DNA from: Thermodesulfobium sp. 4217-1
GTDB taxonomy: Bacteria > Thermodesulfobiota > Thermodesulfobiia > Thermodesulfobiales > Thermodesulfobiaceae
Length of the DNA: 64,000 nucleotides
Reading direction: 5' to 3'
Assembly: GCF_039822205.1 (NCBI RefSeq)
Contig: NZ_JBAGBW010000005.1
Span: 25,689-89,688, forward strand
The translations under genes and the position numbers were made by a program. Shown here piece by piece: positions 25,822 to 34,673 of this stretch (position 1 is the first letter of the stretch; each line of letters starts with the position of its first letter). Below the pieces are notes generated by a model. That model saw only the letters and a list, made by a program, of their open reading frames with translations, was not told where the DNA came from and made no database searches.

Positions 25822-26692
25822 TAATAGTCAAAGTTCTCGCTTTGCTCCAATTATATCCTTCAGGAACAAGGGTGATGATGGTAGCTCCCTGCTTTTCTGC
25901 CTGAAAAAGGCCATTACCCTTGTAGGATATATTTCCAAAGCTGTATATAATTCTGCAAGTAGAGTCTTCTAACGGATTTAGCCTTCTTAACAACATTTTT
26001 TGACCAACCTTTAATCTAACCTCATCGTTAGAAAGCCATGATATTTCATTTTTGTCAACCCTATATGTTACCAGAAAAGCATTTTGATCAATCGAGTTTT
26101 CATTTGCAGCGAAATTATCAGGATAGCTAAGAGAGTCGCCCTCTAAACTTTTTTCAAATTTTTCTCCATCCCAAACGTAAAACCACCTCTTATCAGAAGA
26201 TGTCAGTTCATAACCCCCATCAAAAGTCTTGATACTTCCCTGGAACAAAGATTCTCCTTCTGCTATATCGACAAGCCTGCCATCCTTTACCAAAAATATT
26301 TTATAGTTAAGAAACGCTCCGCTTCCTTCCCTATCCCAGACTAATAGTGCGCTTGGATTATTGTTATCAAGAGGAAAAACTTTAAAGGTTGGATTTTGAT
26401 AATTTAAAACAAGGCGATCTAAATTTTTAAATATTATTCCCTCACCCACAGTAGAAAAAAGATCAAGATCGGTAAGATTGTTCTCATCGATAGATACCAC
26501 AATCCAGCACTTATTGCCATCGCTATTGTTAACAGGATATACATTCAAGATTTTGTTAAGAGGCAGATAAAGAGATAACCTATTCGATATGTCGCTTTGA
26601 GCATGCACGGCGGCTTCGTTTGCAAAAGAGATATCGCTTGAAAAGAGCAAAAATAATAAGCAGATCAAATATAAAGAAATAACTTTATTCAC
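25805..26692 (-). CDS. Exported protein of unknown function
   Basis: A 295-residue secreted or periplasmic protein. I start it at GTG 26692, because an AGGAG site stands eight bases before it and the following residues form a clean signal peptide cleaved after SDISFA; the longer frame from 26746 would put 18 hydrophilic residues in front of it. The body is rich in beta strands. The last ~75 residues (KVGQKMLLRR... to TITISAS) look like an Ig-like or chagasin-like beta domain. No enzyme motif is visible. Confidence 0.6.
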   Translation of the reverse strand: MNKVISLYLICLLFLLFSSDISFANEAAVHAQSDISNRLSLYLPLNKILNVYPVNNSDGNKCWIVVSIDENNLTDLDLFSTVGEGIIFKNLDRLVLNYQNPTFKVFPLDNNNPSALLVWDREGSGAFLNYKIFLVKDGRLVDIAEGESLFQGSIKTFDGGYELTSSDKRWFYVWDGEKFEKSLEGDSLSYPDNFAANENSIDQNAFLVTYRVDKNEISWLSNDEVRLKVGQKMLLRRLNPLEDSTCRIIYSFGNISYKGNGLFQAEKQGATIITLVPEGYNWSKARTLTITISAS

Positions 26693-26748
26693 AATAAAAT
26701 CTCCTAAGTTAGTATTAACTAATTCTACTATAAAACTACATAACATAA

Positions 26749-26798
26749 AAAGCTGCCTGAAAGAATCAGATCAAAACCTTTTTTCTCTCAGACAGCTT
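26749..26798 (-). terminator. Terminator of the molybdenum oxidoreductase operon
   Basis: An 11-bp stem (26749-26759/60 with 26788-26798; one G-U pair when read leftward) followed by TTTT lies 14 bases after the stop of the chaperone gene at 26812, so it ends the leftward operon. Confidence 0.7.
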
Positions 26799-26811
26799 AA
26801 AACTTATAACA

Positions 26812-27450
26812 TTAAGATAGGGTGCTAAAAAAAGTTTTTTCCTTTTCTAAGAATCTTTTACACAATGTGGCAAAGTGTTTATAAAAAGATTCTTCCAACT
26901 TACGAGATATTTCTTCAAAAAATATATGAGCCCAATTTAAAATAAATCTGTTAAAAAAGTTTTTTTCATAAAGCAGAGCACTATTTTTATCCTTACTTTC
27001 TGAGACAATTAAAATAGACATAAATGCGCAGATTATAGAAATATGGTCGCTTCTATGAATGCTAGAAAAATCTATCCCATAATTACCATATATAGTGTTC
27101 AGCTCCTCTGGCAATGAGTAAAATTCGTTATTATCCCGAAATTCCTTATAACTAATATAAGCGCTTGCAAAGGGTGGAATAAAATAATTCGCAACAGGTA
27201 TCACAAAAGACATTTCGAATATCTGATTTAATCTCGACATTTCTTTTTCGTCACCCAGAGCAAGCAATATGTGATTCATACATTTCTCAGAAGTATTTTT
27301 ATCTTCTAAATACTCTCCAAGAAAATCCCATAACTCTAAACTTGATAGTCTGTTACAAAGTTCTTTATCAGGATTAAGTATAAAAATATCAGAGATAATA
27401 TTGTATATAGTTTTTCTTTCAAGGTTAAAGTCATCGAGGTTGTTTATCAA
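26812..27450 (-). CDS. TorD/DmsD-type molybdoenzyme chaperone
   Basis: A 212-residue all-helical protein. The RSDHISIICAFMSIL segment (about 133-147) matches the conserved E-x-DH-x6-F motif of TorD-family chaperones. It would bind the Tat signal of the adjacent catalytic subunit and hold it until cofactor insertion. The start is TTG at 27450 with an AAAGGT site, 4 bases after the stop of the catalytic subunit gene, so it is the last gene of the same operon. Confidence 0.82.
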   Translation of the reverse strand: MINNLDDFNLERKTIYNIISDIFILNPDKELCNRLSSLELWDFLGEYLEDKNTSEKCMNHILLALGDEKEMSRLNQIFEMSFVIPVANYFIPPFASAYISYKEFRDNNEFYSLPEELNTIYGNYGIDFSSIHRSDHISIICAFMSILIVSESKDKNSALLYEKNFFNRFILNWAHIFFEEISRKLEESFYKHFATLCKRFLEKEKTFFSTLS

Positions 27451-27454
27451 TTAC

Positions 27455-30400
27455 TTATACCTTTTCAATCTTTACAGGAGTATCATAATAAACCATACCG
27501 CCCGCAACATCGCTTTGAAGTACCGTGGTCCATCCATCTTTTGCCGCTATAGAAGGATCTAAGAGCATCAAGTGGTTTGGATGAATGCCTGCATTTCTTG
27601 CCGGATCTCCAACATATTTTTTACCGTCGATATACCATTCTCCAGAACCATAAAGCCATCTTCCAAAAGCTTGAGAATAAGTAATTACTCCCGGCCTAAG
27701 TGCAAATTTTATTCTCACCCTGCAAACAATACCCTTTGAGTAGGAAGGAGAGATCAGTCTTACGGTATCTCCATTATCTAATTTTAATTTTTTTGCGTCA
27801 ACCTCACTTATCTCAAGGAAGTTTCCAGGCAACAGCTCTAACAACCACGGATCTGAAATAGTCCTCGACTTTGAATGTATAGGAACCTTGTAAGTAGAAA
27901 GCATAAATGGATATTCTTTCCTTGAGTAAATCTCATATATAGGCTGTCCCATCATATTCTTTGGCGGCTCAAGTCTCACACATCCATCGAATCGTTCTCC
28001 AGTAATAGCGTTGTGTGTAACCGCGACCGTTTCGTTGTAGAGTTCAATGACATTTTTGCTGTTGCCCAGCCTGTGTGTTACCCATTCGGGTTCACCAAAT
28101 GGCAGATATCCAACATCATAATCTTCATAGCGTCCGCCTCTGGCTAATACATAAGCAGCCTTTTTCCATTCATTTCCCTTCAAAGCATTTGGATATTTTT
28201 TCATATATTCTTCAACGCTTTTCATATCATAGGCATCCCCATCAGGAACGGGTCCTTGTTTTACAATCTTGTTACCATCAAGCTTTAATAGGGTCTTGTC
28301 ATCCATTCCTATGTTTACCAACATCTTTAAATAATACTCTTCACGAATAGTCAGCTGAGAACCGTCCAAAAAGGCGTTCTTACCAAAGCCTGGCAAACCA
28401 ATTTTTATCGCAAGATCTATTAAGAAGTTTTCCATTGTAATAGGCTTACCATCTTTGGTCTTCTCTGTTATGGGCTCAATTACAGGCTGTCTTACAGATA
28501 TTCTTGAAGTAGGATATGTTGGAAATCCTGGCAGCATACCCCATGTTTCCAAATACGTTGCATCAGGAATTATGTAATCGGCATAGCTAGAGCTCTCAGC
28601 TATGACAATATCGCTTGCAATAAACAATGGTACTTTATTTAAATCTTTTATCATCCTTATCCACATCAAAGACTCATCATCAGCTCCGCCCATACCTGGC
28701 TGTGCCCATGCAGGGTTTGCCATGTGCTGAAAGAGTATCTTTACAGGGTATGGATACTGGAAATAAGTTCCACCCCATATCTCATGCCATATCCCAAATC
28801 CGAATGGAAACCATGGTCTTTCAGCAGGAAAGGGATTGCCGCCATTTTCAGACCTCTTCTTGTATTCACTCGTTTTCTCGTAAAAGCTGCCCTCTCTCGA
28901 AATTTTTACGCCCTTTGGCGCAACAAAATTCGGCCATTTCGCAAGGTCGTATGGGCCATTCATATAATTTGCTGAAGGAGCGCCATTGATATAGCCTCCC
29001 TTCCAGTCAATGTTCCCTATCAGGACATTTAGAAGCATGACAGCCCTTGCATTGTAATAGCCATTTGCATGCATTGCTGCACCCCTATATATATCAGCAA
29101 CAGCCTTTCTTCCATGTGAAGTAAATTCATCTGCAAGTTTTATAAAGGTCTCTTTTGAAATGCCGCATTCTTTTTGATATTCATCATAACTGTGTGATGA
29201 AACTTCTTGCCATAGATATTGCATAGCCGTCATACACTGCACACCATTTACCGTCACAGGTTCAAGAGACAAATATCCTGTAGGCCACAAGTTAGCTTTC
29301 GTGCAATCAGATGCCTTAGTTGGAGAGCCAGATTGTTTATCTATGACCATACCCTTGTCTACAAAAGCACCATAATTTGGATTGCCCTTATCAACTATGA
29401 CCAAATAACTTGAATTAGAAAAGTTTGGTTCTCCCTGCTTTGTGGCTGCATCAAAATTAGGAACTTCTAAGTATTTTTCGTTATACCTTTTATTTTCTAT
29501 AATCCATCTAATCATCCCCATTGCAAAAGCACCGTCGCCGCCAGGTTTTATAGGCACAAAATCAGCATGTGATATTTGATTACCTCCTGTTGGGTCAATA
29601 TATACTACCTTTTTCCCGCTTGACGTGGCCTCAGCAGATCTTCTTGCCAGAGTTTGCATCGGAAAGTTAGCCTGATAATAATTAGAGCCAAAAACTAAAA
29701 CCAACTCACAATTTGGCTGATCAGGCTTTAGCATGTTAGAGGGAACTACTGAATGGGTCGCCACATGGTGCGTCAGCTCACAAACAGCAACGTGAGGCAG
29801 GGAGTTTACAGACCCAAAGGCATTTGCGAACCTGGTAATGAAGTTATTTTGCCCGCCTTCAGCCCTACCCCAATAGGCCACAAATTGATTAGTTTTTGGA
29901 CCAAAATCAGGATATTGTTCATTTGCTGGCACAAATCTATTTTTACCATCGTTCCAGAGCTGTTTAAAACCTTCCACAAATCTATTCTCTTCACCTGGGA
30001 CATCTTTAAACAGATAGCCGCCATTGTAAATTTCATCAAGCAATTGTTCATAAGATATTGTTTTAAATTTTTTTGAACCCCTTGGTCCAACTCTTTTCAA
30101 TGGTTTGTATATCCTATAAGGATCGTAAACAGTCTGCCTGCCAGCCTGTCCTCTTGCACACAGCGAGTGCGAGCCGTTTGCATAAGGTTTAGATGTGTCA
30201 AAGGTAGAACCCACATACATAATAGCCTCTTTTGGTGAATCAGAGTATTTAATTTGAGGTTCTGTATCGTGAATGTCATAAGGGCTACCGTCTAACTTTA
30301 ATATTGTACCCTTATACACTCTTGCCATCAGAGCACAATCGCTGTGACACTGTTTACATGTTGAGAACTTTACCTCAACTCCTGGCCAATTCTCTACTCG

Positions 30401-30532
30401 ACCCGGATAAATCAGCTTACCATCATACCCAAAATATCTAGGCAGATCTTGCTGACTCGCTCCCACACCGACTCCAGCAGCACAAACTCCAAATGTCAAA
30501 TACTTTAAGAAATCTCTTCTATTCATGTTCAT
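27455..30532 (-). CDS. Molybdopterin oxidoreductase, tetrathionate-reductase-like catalytic subunit
   Basis: A 1025-residue bis-molybdopterin enzyme, exported by the Tat path (NRRDFLKYL at residues 4-12). An N-terminal [4Fe-4S] site is C59-x2-C62-x3-C66...C125. The likely Mo ligand is Cys251 in VAVCELTHH, and HVATHSVVPSN follows it. The length (TtrA ~1020), the Cys ligand and the operon order B-C-A match tetrathionate reductase TtrABC of Salmonella. The wider family also includes thiosulfate/polysulfide, selenate and arsenate reductases, so the electron acceptor is not settled. It sits in the periplasm with the B subunit and uses electrons from the NrfD-type C subunit. Confidence 0.85.
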   Translation of the reverse strand: MNMNRRDFLKYLTFGVCAAGVGVGASQQDLPRYFGYDGKLIYPGRVENWPGVEVKFSTCKQCHSDCALMARVYKGTILKLDGSPYDIHDTEPQIKYSDSPKEAIMYVGSTFDTSKPYANGSHSLCARGQAGRQTVYDPYRIYKPLKRVGPRGSKKFKTISYEQLLDEIYNGGYLFKDVPGEENRFVEGFKQLWNDGKNRFVPANEQYPDFGPKTNQFVAYWGRAEGGQNNFITRFANAFGSVNSLPHVAVCELTHHVATHSVVPSNMLKPDQPNCELVLVFGSNYYQANFPMQTLARRSAEATSSGKKVVYIDPTGGNQISHADFVPIKPGGDGAFAMGMIRWIIENKRYNEKYLEVPNFDAATKQGEPNFSNSSYLVIVDKGNPNYGAFVDKGMVIDKQSGSPTKASDCTKANLWPTGYLSLEPVTVNGVQCMTAMQYLWQEVSSHSYDEYQKECGISKETFIKLADEFTSHGRKAVADIYRGAAMHANGYYNARAVMLLNVLIGNIDWKGGYINGAPSANYMNGPYDLAKWPNFVAPKGVKISREGSFYEKTSEYKKRSENGGNPFPAERPWFPFGFGIWHEIWGGTYFQYPYPVKILFQHMANPAWAQPGMGGADDESLMWIRMIKDLNKVPLFIASDIVIAESSSYADYIIPDATYLETWGMLPGFPTYPTSRISVRQPVIEPITEKTKDGKPITMENFLIDLAIKIGLPGFGKNAFLDGSQLTIREEYYLKMLVNIGMDDKTLLKLDGNKIVKQGPVPDGDAYDMKSVEEYMKKYPNALKGNEWKKAAYVLARGGRYEDYDVGYLPFGEPEWVTHRLGNSKNVIELYNETVAVTHNAITGERFDGCVRLEPPKNMMGQPIYEIYSRKEYPFMLSTYKVPIHSKSRTISDPWLLELLPGNFLEISEVDAKKLKLDNGDTVRLISPSYSKGIVCRVRIKFALRPGVITYSQAFGRWLYGSGEWYIDGKKYVGDPARNAGIHPNHLMLLDPSIAAKDGWTTVLQSDVAGGMVYYDTPVKIEKV

Positions 30533-30544
30533 ATTAAACCACCT

Positions 30545-31723
30545 TTAATTGTCTACTGAATTTGTTTGATTTTCAAAGCCATTCTTATTCGAATCTTCCC
30601 AACCAAACAGCCATCCAAGGATAAAAAATATTACTATTGACAAACAAATCAAGCCAATTGAAGATAATATTCCATCAAAACCAAGCCATGGAAATTCAGG
30701 AATAATGGTACCTTGAGAAATCTTCGGTAGTAGCTGTCCGCCTATGACTGTATTGAACCTCATTGCGAAAACTCCTACCTGAACAAATATTGAGATTATT
30801 ACCATCATAAGCTTAGACGTCCTTACGGGTTTAAATATCAACAAGATAAGCGGTATTATTAGACCAAGAAGTATTTGAACGACAAAGTAATTAAAGAACA
30901 AAACACCACCTGCATTATAAACCAAAGTCCAACCGTGGAATACGTCTGCTTCGGTGTATGCCCTAAATGAATAAAGTTTATCAATAAAATCTAAAAACAA
31001 ATCAAATGCAATTGCAAATATCATAAATATTCCCAAGGCATTTAGCGTTTCTATATTTACAACGTTTTTCTTAGAGTAATATGAATATCCAATGACATAA
31101 AGCAAGGTAACAAGAGCTGCGCCTGAGACAATGGCAGAGGTTATAAACATAAGCATCATAACAGAACTTGTCCACAAAGCCCTGGCTTTTATAGCGCCAA
31201 ATACAAAACCAATGTATCCGTGAAAAGCGAATGCGAGAGGAACGCCTATTGCAGAGATTATAAAAAGAGCCTTTCTGTCTTTTAACAGAGATTCTTTTGA
31301 AATATTATTGTTGCCAAAAGTCAAAAACCTTGCTATAGACCCCCTAATACCGCTTAGCTTGGATTTCTCAATATTTTCGACCCTATAGTCAAAGTACATT
31401 TCAAAAAACATTAATATTACATACAGTGTCCATATTATTATAAACACACTCAGTGGAGAATATGGAAAGTGATCTCTAAAATAAAGTTCCAATGGCGCTT
31501 TTGCTGGTTGCAAACTATCTACCAATGGGGCAAGAGCAGCTATCAAAACCATAGCAAAGCTTGAGGTAGCAGCTAACTTCGCAACTGGCTCAAACTGTTT
31601 AAACCCAAATAGGTGGGCAAGAGAGTCAATTACAAAGGCCCCAGCCATCAAACCCGACAAAAATGGGTAGATAACTATTGGCAGTCCCCAAATTGCAGTT
31701 TCTAAAAATTGTCCTCCTAGCAT
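30545..31723 (-). CDS. NrfD/PsrC-type membrane quinol dehydrogenase subunit
   Basis: A 392-residue integral membrane protein with about nine or ten helices, the NrfD-like anchor of the complex. It oxidises quinol and passes electrons to the Fe-S subunit. Typical features are the N-terminal LPIVIYPFLSGLMAGAF helix and a conserved WTLYVI...FEMYFDY region. It lies 9 bases after the stop of the Fe-S subunit gene and 12 bases before the catalytic subunit gene, matching TtrC position. Confidence 0.88.
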   Translation of the reverse strand: MLGGQFLETAIWGLPIVIYPFLSGLMAGAFVIDSLAHLFGFKQFEPVAKLAATSSFAMVLIAALAPLVDSLQPAKAPLELYFRDHFPYSPLSVFIIIWTLYVILMFFEMYFDYRVENIEKSKLSGIRGSIARFLTFGNNNISKESLLKDRKALFIISAIGVPLAFAFHGYIGFVFGAIKARALWTSSVMMLMFITSAIVSGAALVTLLYVIGYSYYSKKNVVNIETLNALGIFMIFAIAFDLFLDFIDKLYSFRAYTEADVFHGWTLVYNAGGVLFFNYFVVQILLGLIIPLILLIFKPVRTSKLMMVIISIFVQVGVFAMRFNTVIGGQLLPKISQGTIIPEFPWLGFDGILSSIGLICLSIVIFFILGWLFGWEDSNKNGFENQTNSVDN

Positions 31724-31732
31724 AACTTCCTC

Positions 31733-32818
31733 CTATTTTTCGAATTCTTTAAACGGATTCTTGTGCTCTTCAATTTTTGGCAAATCAACTTCACCGCCAA
31801 GCTTTTTATAAGCTGTAGTATTAAAACCTATAGTGTATGTATATTCCATAAAAACCTTGTCCATACTCGTATTACCCTCAAGATTTCCGTTCAGATCAAT
31901 ATAAAAGACTTGAGGCTCTGTCCCCTGAGACATTTTTAATCTGGCAGTAGGGTACTGGCTAATAAGCCTGGACACTTCGCTCTTTGGATCGTTTAAATCA
32001 CCAAAAATTCTTGCCCTGCCCACGCAGCTGGTAACGCATGCCGGCTCAAGACCTGCATCAATTCTATGAACGCACAAAGTACACTTATCAGCAGTTTTTG
32101 TAACAGGATTAAAAAATCTCATATTATATGGACATGCCTCTATACAAGTGCCGCACCCAATACACTTTTCATAGTCTACTAGAACTATTCCGTCTTGCCT
32201 CTTAAAAGTTGCTTTTACAGGACAGGCCTCCACACAGGGTGGTTCATCACAGTGATTGCAAAGCCTAGGGAGCATAAATTTCTTAACATTAGGTTCATAG
32301 TTTCCATCATCTGTAACAACCATACCGTTTGGGGAGCTTTCCATTGAACCAGTTTCCATTACTTGCACAACCGTCCTGAACACCCCTAATGGGACGTTGT
32401 TCTCACTCTTACAAGCAATTACACAGGCCTGGCAACCCACGCACTTTCTAGTATCAATTACCATTACCCAGTGGTGTTTTGGTTTAGTTTTGTCAATTTC
32501 GTGAAAATTGTCATACCAAACAGGTAAATTTTTGGGATTTAATAACTTATCCCAATCATTCCAGCCATCTTTGTCATCAAGAACGGGATTTTCCCATCCC
32601 ATCCATCTGTGATTATTAATTGGACCGGTAGGCAAATTAGCATTATTTTTTTCTGCAGCATCTGCGCTATCTGATGAATTGAGTATACTTAAAGCAAATA
32701 GACCACCCAGACCCAATGCGATGCTTTTGACCAACCAAGACATAAAATTAGCTGATAGACGTTCTTGGTTAGCATCGTCATCTGCTTCTTTTAACGAAAA
32801 ATCGCTGCGGTAGCTCAC
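31733..32818 (-). CDS. Four-cluster Fe-S electron-transfer subunit (TtrB-like)
   Basis: A roughly 361-residue protein with an N-terminal membrane or signal segment (VKSIALGLGGLFALSIL, about residues 28-46) and four Cys groups: CVGCQACVIAC, CNHCDEPPCVEAC, CIGCGTCIEAC and CTLCVHRIDAG...CVTSC. These bind four [4Fe-4S] clusters linking the membrane and catalytic subunits. A frame opens with TTG at 32833, but the GTG at 32818 follows GGGAGGTG by five bases, so I chose it. It is first in the operon. Confidence 0.85.
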   Translation of the reverse strand: MSYRSDFSLKEADDDANQERLSANFMSWLVKSIALGLGGLFALSILNSSDSADAAEKNNANLPTGPINNHRWMGWENPVLDDKDGWNDWDKLLNPKNLPVWYDNFHEIDKTKPKHHWVMVIDTRKCVGCQACVIACKSENNVPLGVFRTVVQVMETGSMESSPNGMVVTDDGNYEPNVKKFMLPRLCNHCDEPPCVEACPVKATFKRQDGIVLVDYEKCIGCGTCIEACPYNMRFFNPVTKTADKCTLCVHRIDAGLEPACVTSCVGRARIFGDLNDPKSEVSRLISQYPTARLKMSQGTEPQVFYIDLNGNLEGNTSMDKVFMEYTYTIGFNTTAYKKLGGEVDLPKIEEHKNPFKEFEK

Positions 32819-33127
32819 ATAAACACCTCCCAATAAAAATTAATAGAAAATGAAAAGTTCATAATTATATAATATCTTAATTAAATAATATGTAAAATTA
32901 GAATATTTTATGAATATTATAGAATATTGCTTATATGATTAATAAAGTATTTATTTTTAAAATTAAAAAATATTTAGCTGCATGAATTTTTTCTTGTAAT
33001 CATTTATGCCCTTAAAATAAGTAATTGCCCCTACATAAGGACTATTTATTCCTGACTTTCATTATTTTTATCGTCTAATTACAATTTATACATATAAAGA
33101 TATGCTCAATACTAAGGAGGGATTAAA
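32819..33127. other. AT-rich intergenic region between divergent genes
   Basis: About 310 bases upstream of both the leftward molybdenum oxidoreductase operon and the rightward universal stress gene. It is very AT-rich, with several partial -10-like stretches but no pair of good promoter hexamers that I can defend. I see no RNA gene, open frame or strong inverted repeat. It probably holds promoter and regulator sites for the oxidoreductase operon. Confidence 0.4.
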
Positions 33128-33541
33128 ATGGCAAAAACAATTTTGGCAGCTATAAGGGATAGTGTATCTGACAGGAGCGTCTTAAATATGGCTATAGATC
33201 TGGCAAGAGATGAGGAAGCAAAACTTGTAATCTGTCACGTAATAAACAGATCTGAAGATCTGGGAGTTTTTAACCCAATAGCAGAAGCCAAGATCGTTTG
33301 TAAGGCAGAAAAGACACTCTCAGTTGCAGCTGACATAGCAAAGCAAAGGGGATTGGATGCTACAAAAATCGTAAAAATAGGAAAGCCGTCTGAAAGAATA
33401 GCTGAGTTAGCAAAACAATTAAATGCCACAAATATAGTTCTTGGCAATAGGAAGCTAAGAGGGCTAAGACAGTGGCTATTTTCAGAATTTAGCACAGGTT
33501 TTAATTTGGAAAATGCTACTCTTGTGCCCGTTGAAAAATAA
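33128..33541 (+). CDS. Universal stress protein (UspA family)
   Basis: A 137-residue UspA-fold protein: beta strand TILAAIRDSVSD at the start, SVLNMAIDLAR helix, and the C-terminal GNRKLRG region with a variant nucleotide loop (LGNRKLRGLRQWLFSEFSTGF in place of the common G-x2-G-x9-GS). Usp proteins bind ATP or AMP and respond to stress such as starvation or oxygen. The altered loop makes ATP binding uncertain. Its ribosome binding site is AAGGAGGG. It shares a terminator with the convergent sulfite reductase gene. Confidence 0.85.
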   Translation: MAKTILAAIRDSVSDRSVLNMAIDLARDEEAKLVICHVINRSEDLGVFNPIAEAKIVCKAEKTLSVAADIAKQRGLDATKIVKIGKPSERIAELAKQLNATNIVLGNRKLRGLRQWLFSEFSTGFNLENATLVPVEK

Positions 33542-33583
33542 GAGCTATCCAAACTATTTACTACATATTATGGGTAGCTCTTA
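33539..33583. terminator. Bidirectional terminator hairpin
   Basis: A 12-bp stem (33539-33550 with 33572-33583, one G-U pair) whose 5' arm begins at the stop codon of the Usp gene. It ends both the rightward usp gene and the leftward siroheme gene (stop at 33594). Confidence 0.7.
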
Positions 33584-33593
33584 TAAAATTAAT

Positions 33594-34271
33594 CTATGCT
33601 AATATTTCATTTTTGATGGCATCTATACCTAGTCTCTCTACGAATCGGGCGACTCGCTCGCTCATACCATATCTTCCTTCTACTTTATAATCGCCTTTTT
33701 CTTTGTAGAGGTTTAGGAATTTTTTTATGATGTCCAGAACTTGATCGTCGCTAAGCTCGTCTGCTACAATATCTCCAATTCTGGGTTTTCTGCCAGAGTT
33801 TCCGCCAATTACCAAAACCCAACCTTTTCCTCCCGAGAAGACTCCTATGTCTCTAATAAAAGCCTCGCCGCAATTTAGAGTACATCCTGATATACCAATT
33901 TTTAATTTTGCAGGAACTTTTTCAAAATATACAAGGTCTTCAATCTTCTTCCCCAGACTAAGGCTGTCAAGAGTCCCATATTTGCAAGTAGTGTTGCCAA
34001 CACATGCCTGAACGTAGTGAAGTGAAGGCTCTACGTTGAAGCCCATATCGTTTGTAAGCTCTTCTATTATCTTGTTCACGTTTTCTGGTTGAATCCCAAT
34101 CAAGAAAAATCTCTGACCAGTTAAGATCTTTAACTGGCGTACATTGTATTTCTTTGCAATTTTTGCAACTTCTTCTAAATACTCAGGCGTAACCAGCCCA
34201 GTCGTAGACTTTAATTTTATAGCATAACTGCCGTCTCTTTGCTCTATCGCTCTTGGATGTATCTGTCCCAT
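33594..34271 (-). CDS. Small siroheme sulfite/nitrite reductase (assimilatory-type)
   Basis: A 225-residue protein with one nitrite/sulfite reductase ferredoxin half-domain plus one siroheme-[4Fe-4S] domain. The siroheme ligand set is C90-x5-C96 (ACVGNTTC) and C130-x3-C134 (CTLNCGE). The length matches the 27-kDa low-spin sulfite reductase known from sulfate reducers such as Desulfovibrio vulgaris, about half that of normal SiR. It could reduce sulfite to sulfide for biosynthesis. Starts with AGGAGG-spaced ATG; the cupin gene just upstream (34280) is in the same operon. Confidence 0.87.
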   Translation of the reverse strand: MGQIHPRAIEQRDGSYAIKLKSTTGLVTPEYLEEVAKIAKKYNVRQLKILTGQRFFLIGIQPENVNKIIEELTNDMGFNVEPSLHYVQACVGNTTCKYGTLDSLSLGKKIEDLVYFEKVPAKLKIGISGCTLNCGEAFIRDIGVFSGGKGWVLVIGGNSGRKPRIGDIVADELSDDQVLDIIKKFLNLYKEKGDYKVEGRYGMSERVARFVERLGIDAIKNEILA

Positions 34272-34279
34272 AAAACCTC

Positions 34280-34627
34280 CTAACTAAATATGATACAGGC
34301 TAAAAATTCTATATCCACATTGCCAGTATTTTTTAAAGCATGGTTTTCACCGTCGTAAGTAATCAAAACATCGCCCTTTGAAACCAGAACGTCTTCACCG
34401 TTATCTACAAATATTCCCTCGCCATTTAATATGTAATATATTTCAAAGTCTCCCGTATGAGTATGAAGGCCTATAGAAGAACCTGGTTTCAAAAAATTGT
34501 GTGCGAACATCCTCCCTTTTCCTTTAAAATCATCAGGCTGTAAAAGGGCAATGCTCTCTAATTCTCCCTTGCCTCCTATAGGATCAAGGCGCTTTACCTT
34601 TTCCAAAGTGCTAGACTTCCTGACCAT
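34280..34627 (-). CDS. Cupin-domain protein
   Basis: A 115-residue single-domain cupin with metal motif 1 HTHTGDFEIYYILNGEG (about residues 54-70) and motif 2 GDVLITYDGENHALKN (about 87-102), supplying the three His and one Glu. It is unrelated in sequence detail to the cupin at 1923. It lies 8 bases upstream of the siroheme reductase gene, so it may modify or sense a small sulfur or nitrogen compound, but no function is shown. Confidence 0.8.
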   Translation of the reverse strand: MVRKSSTLEKVKRLDPIGGKGELESIALLQPDDFKGKGRMFAHNFLKPGSSIGLHTHTGDFEIYYILNGEGIFVDNGEDVLVSKGDVLITYDGENHALKNTGNVDIEFLACIIFS

Positions 34628-34673
34628 AAAATCCTCCTAAATTTAGTATTTTAGACTTCAGTTATTAAAAACG

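Noticed and set aside
28075-30076. Several rightward open frames of 60-120 codons across the catalytic subunit gene
   Set aside because: All are shadows of the 1025-residue molybdenum enzyme; their translations have no family features.
27455-30532. Respiratory arsenate reductase (ArrA), given ACR3 at 36 kb
   Set aside because: The gene order B-C-A plus NrfD subunit and a chaperone fits TtrABC better; the ACR3 gene is 4 kb away in another transcription unit. Not excluded, but less likely.
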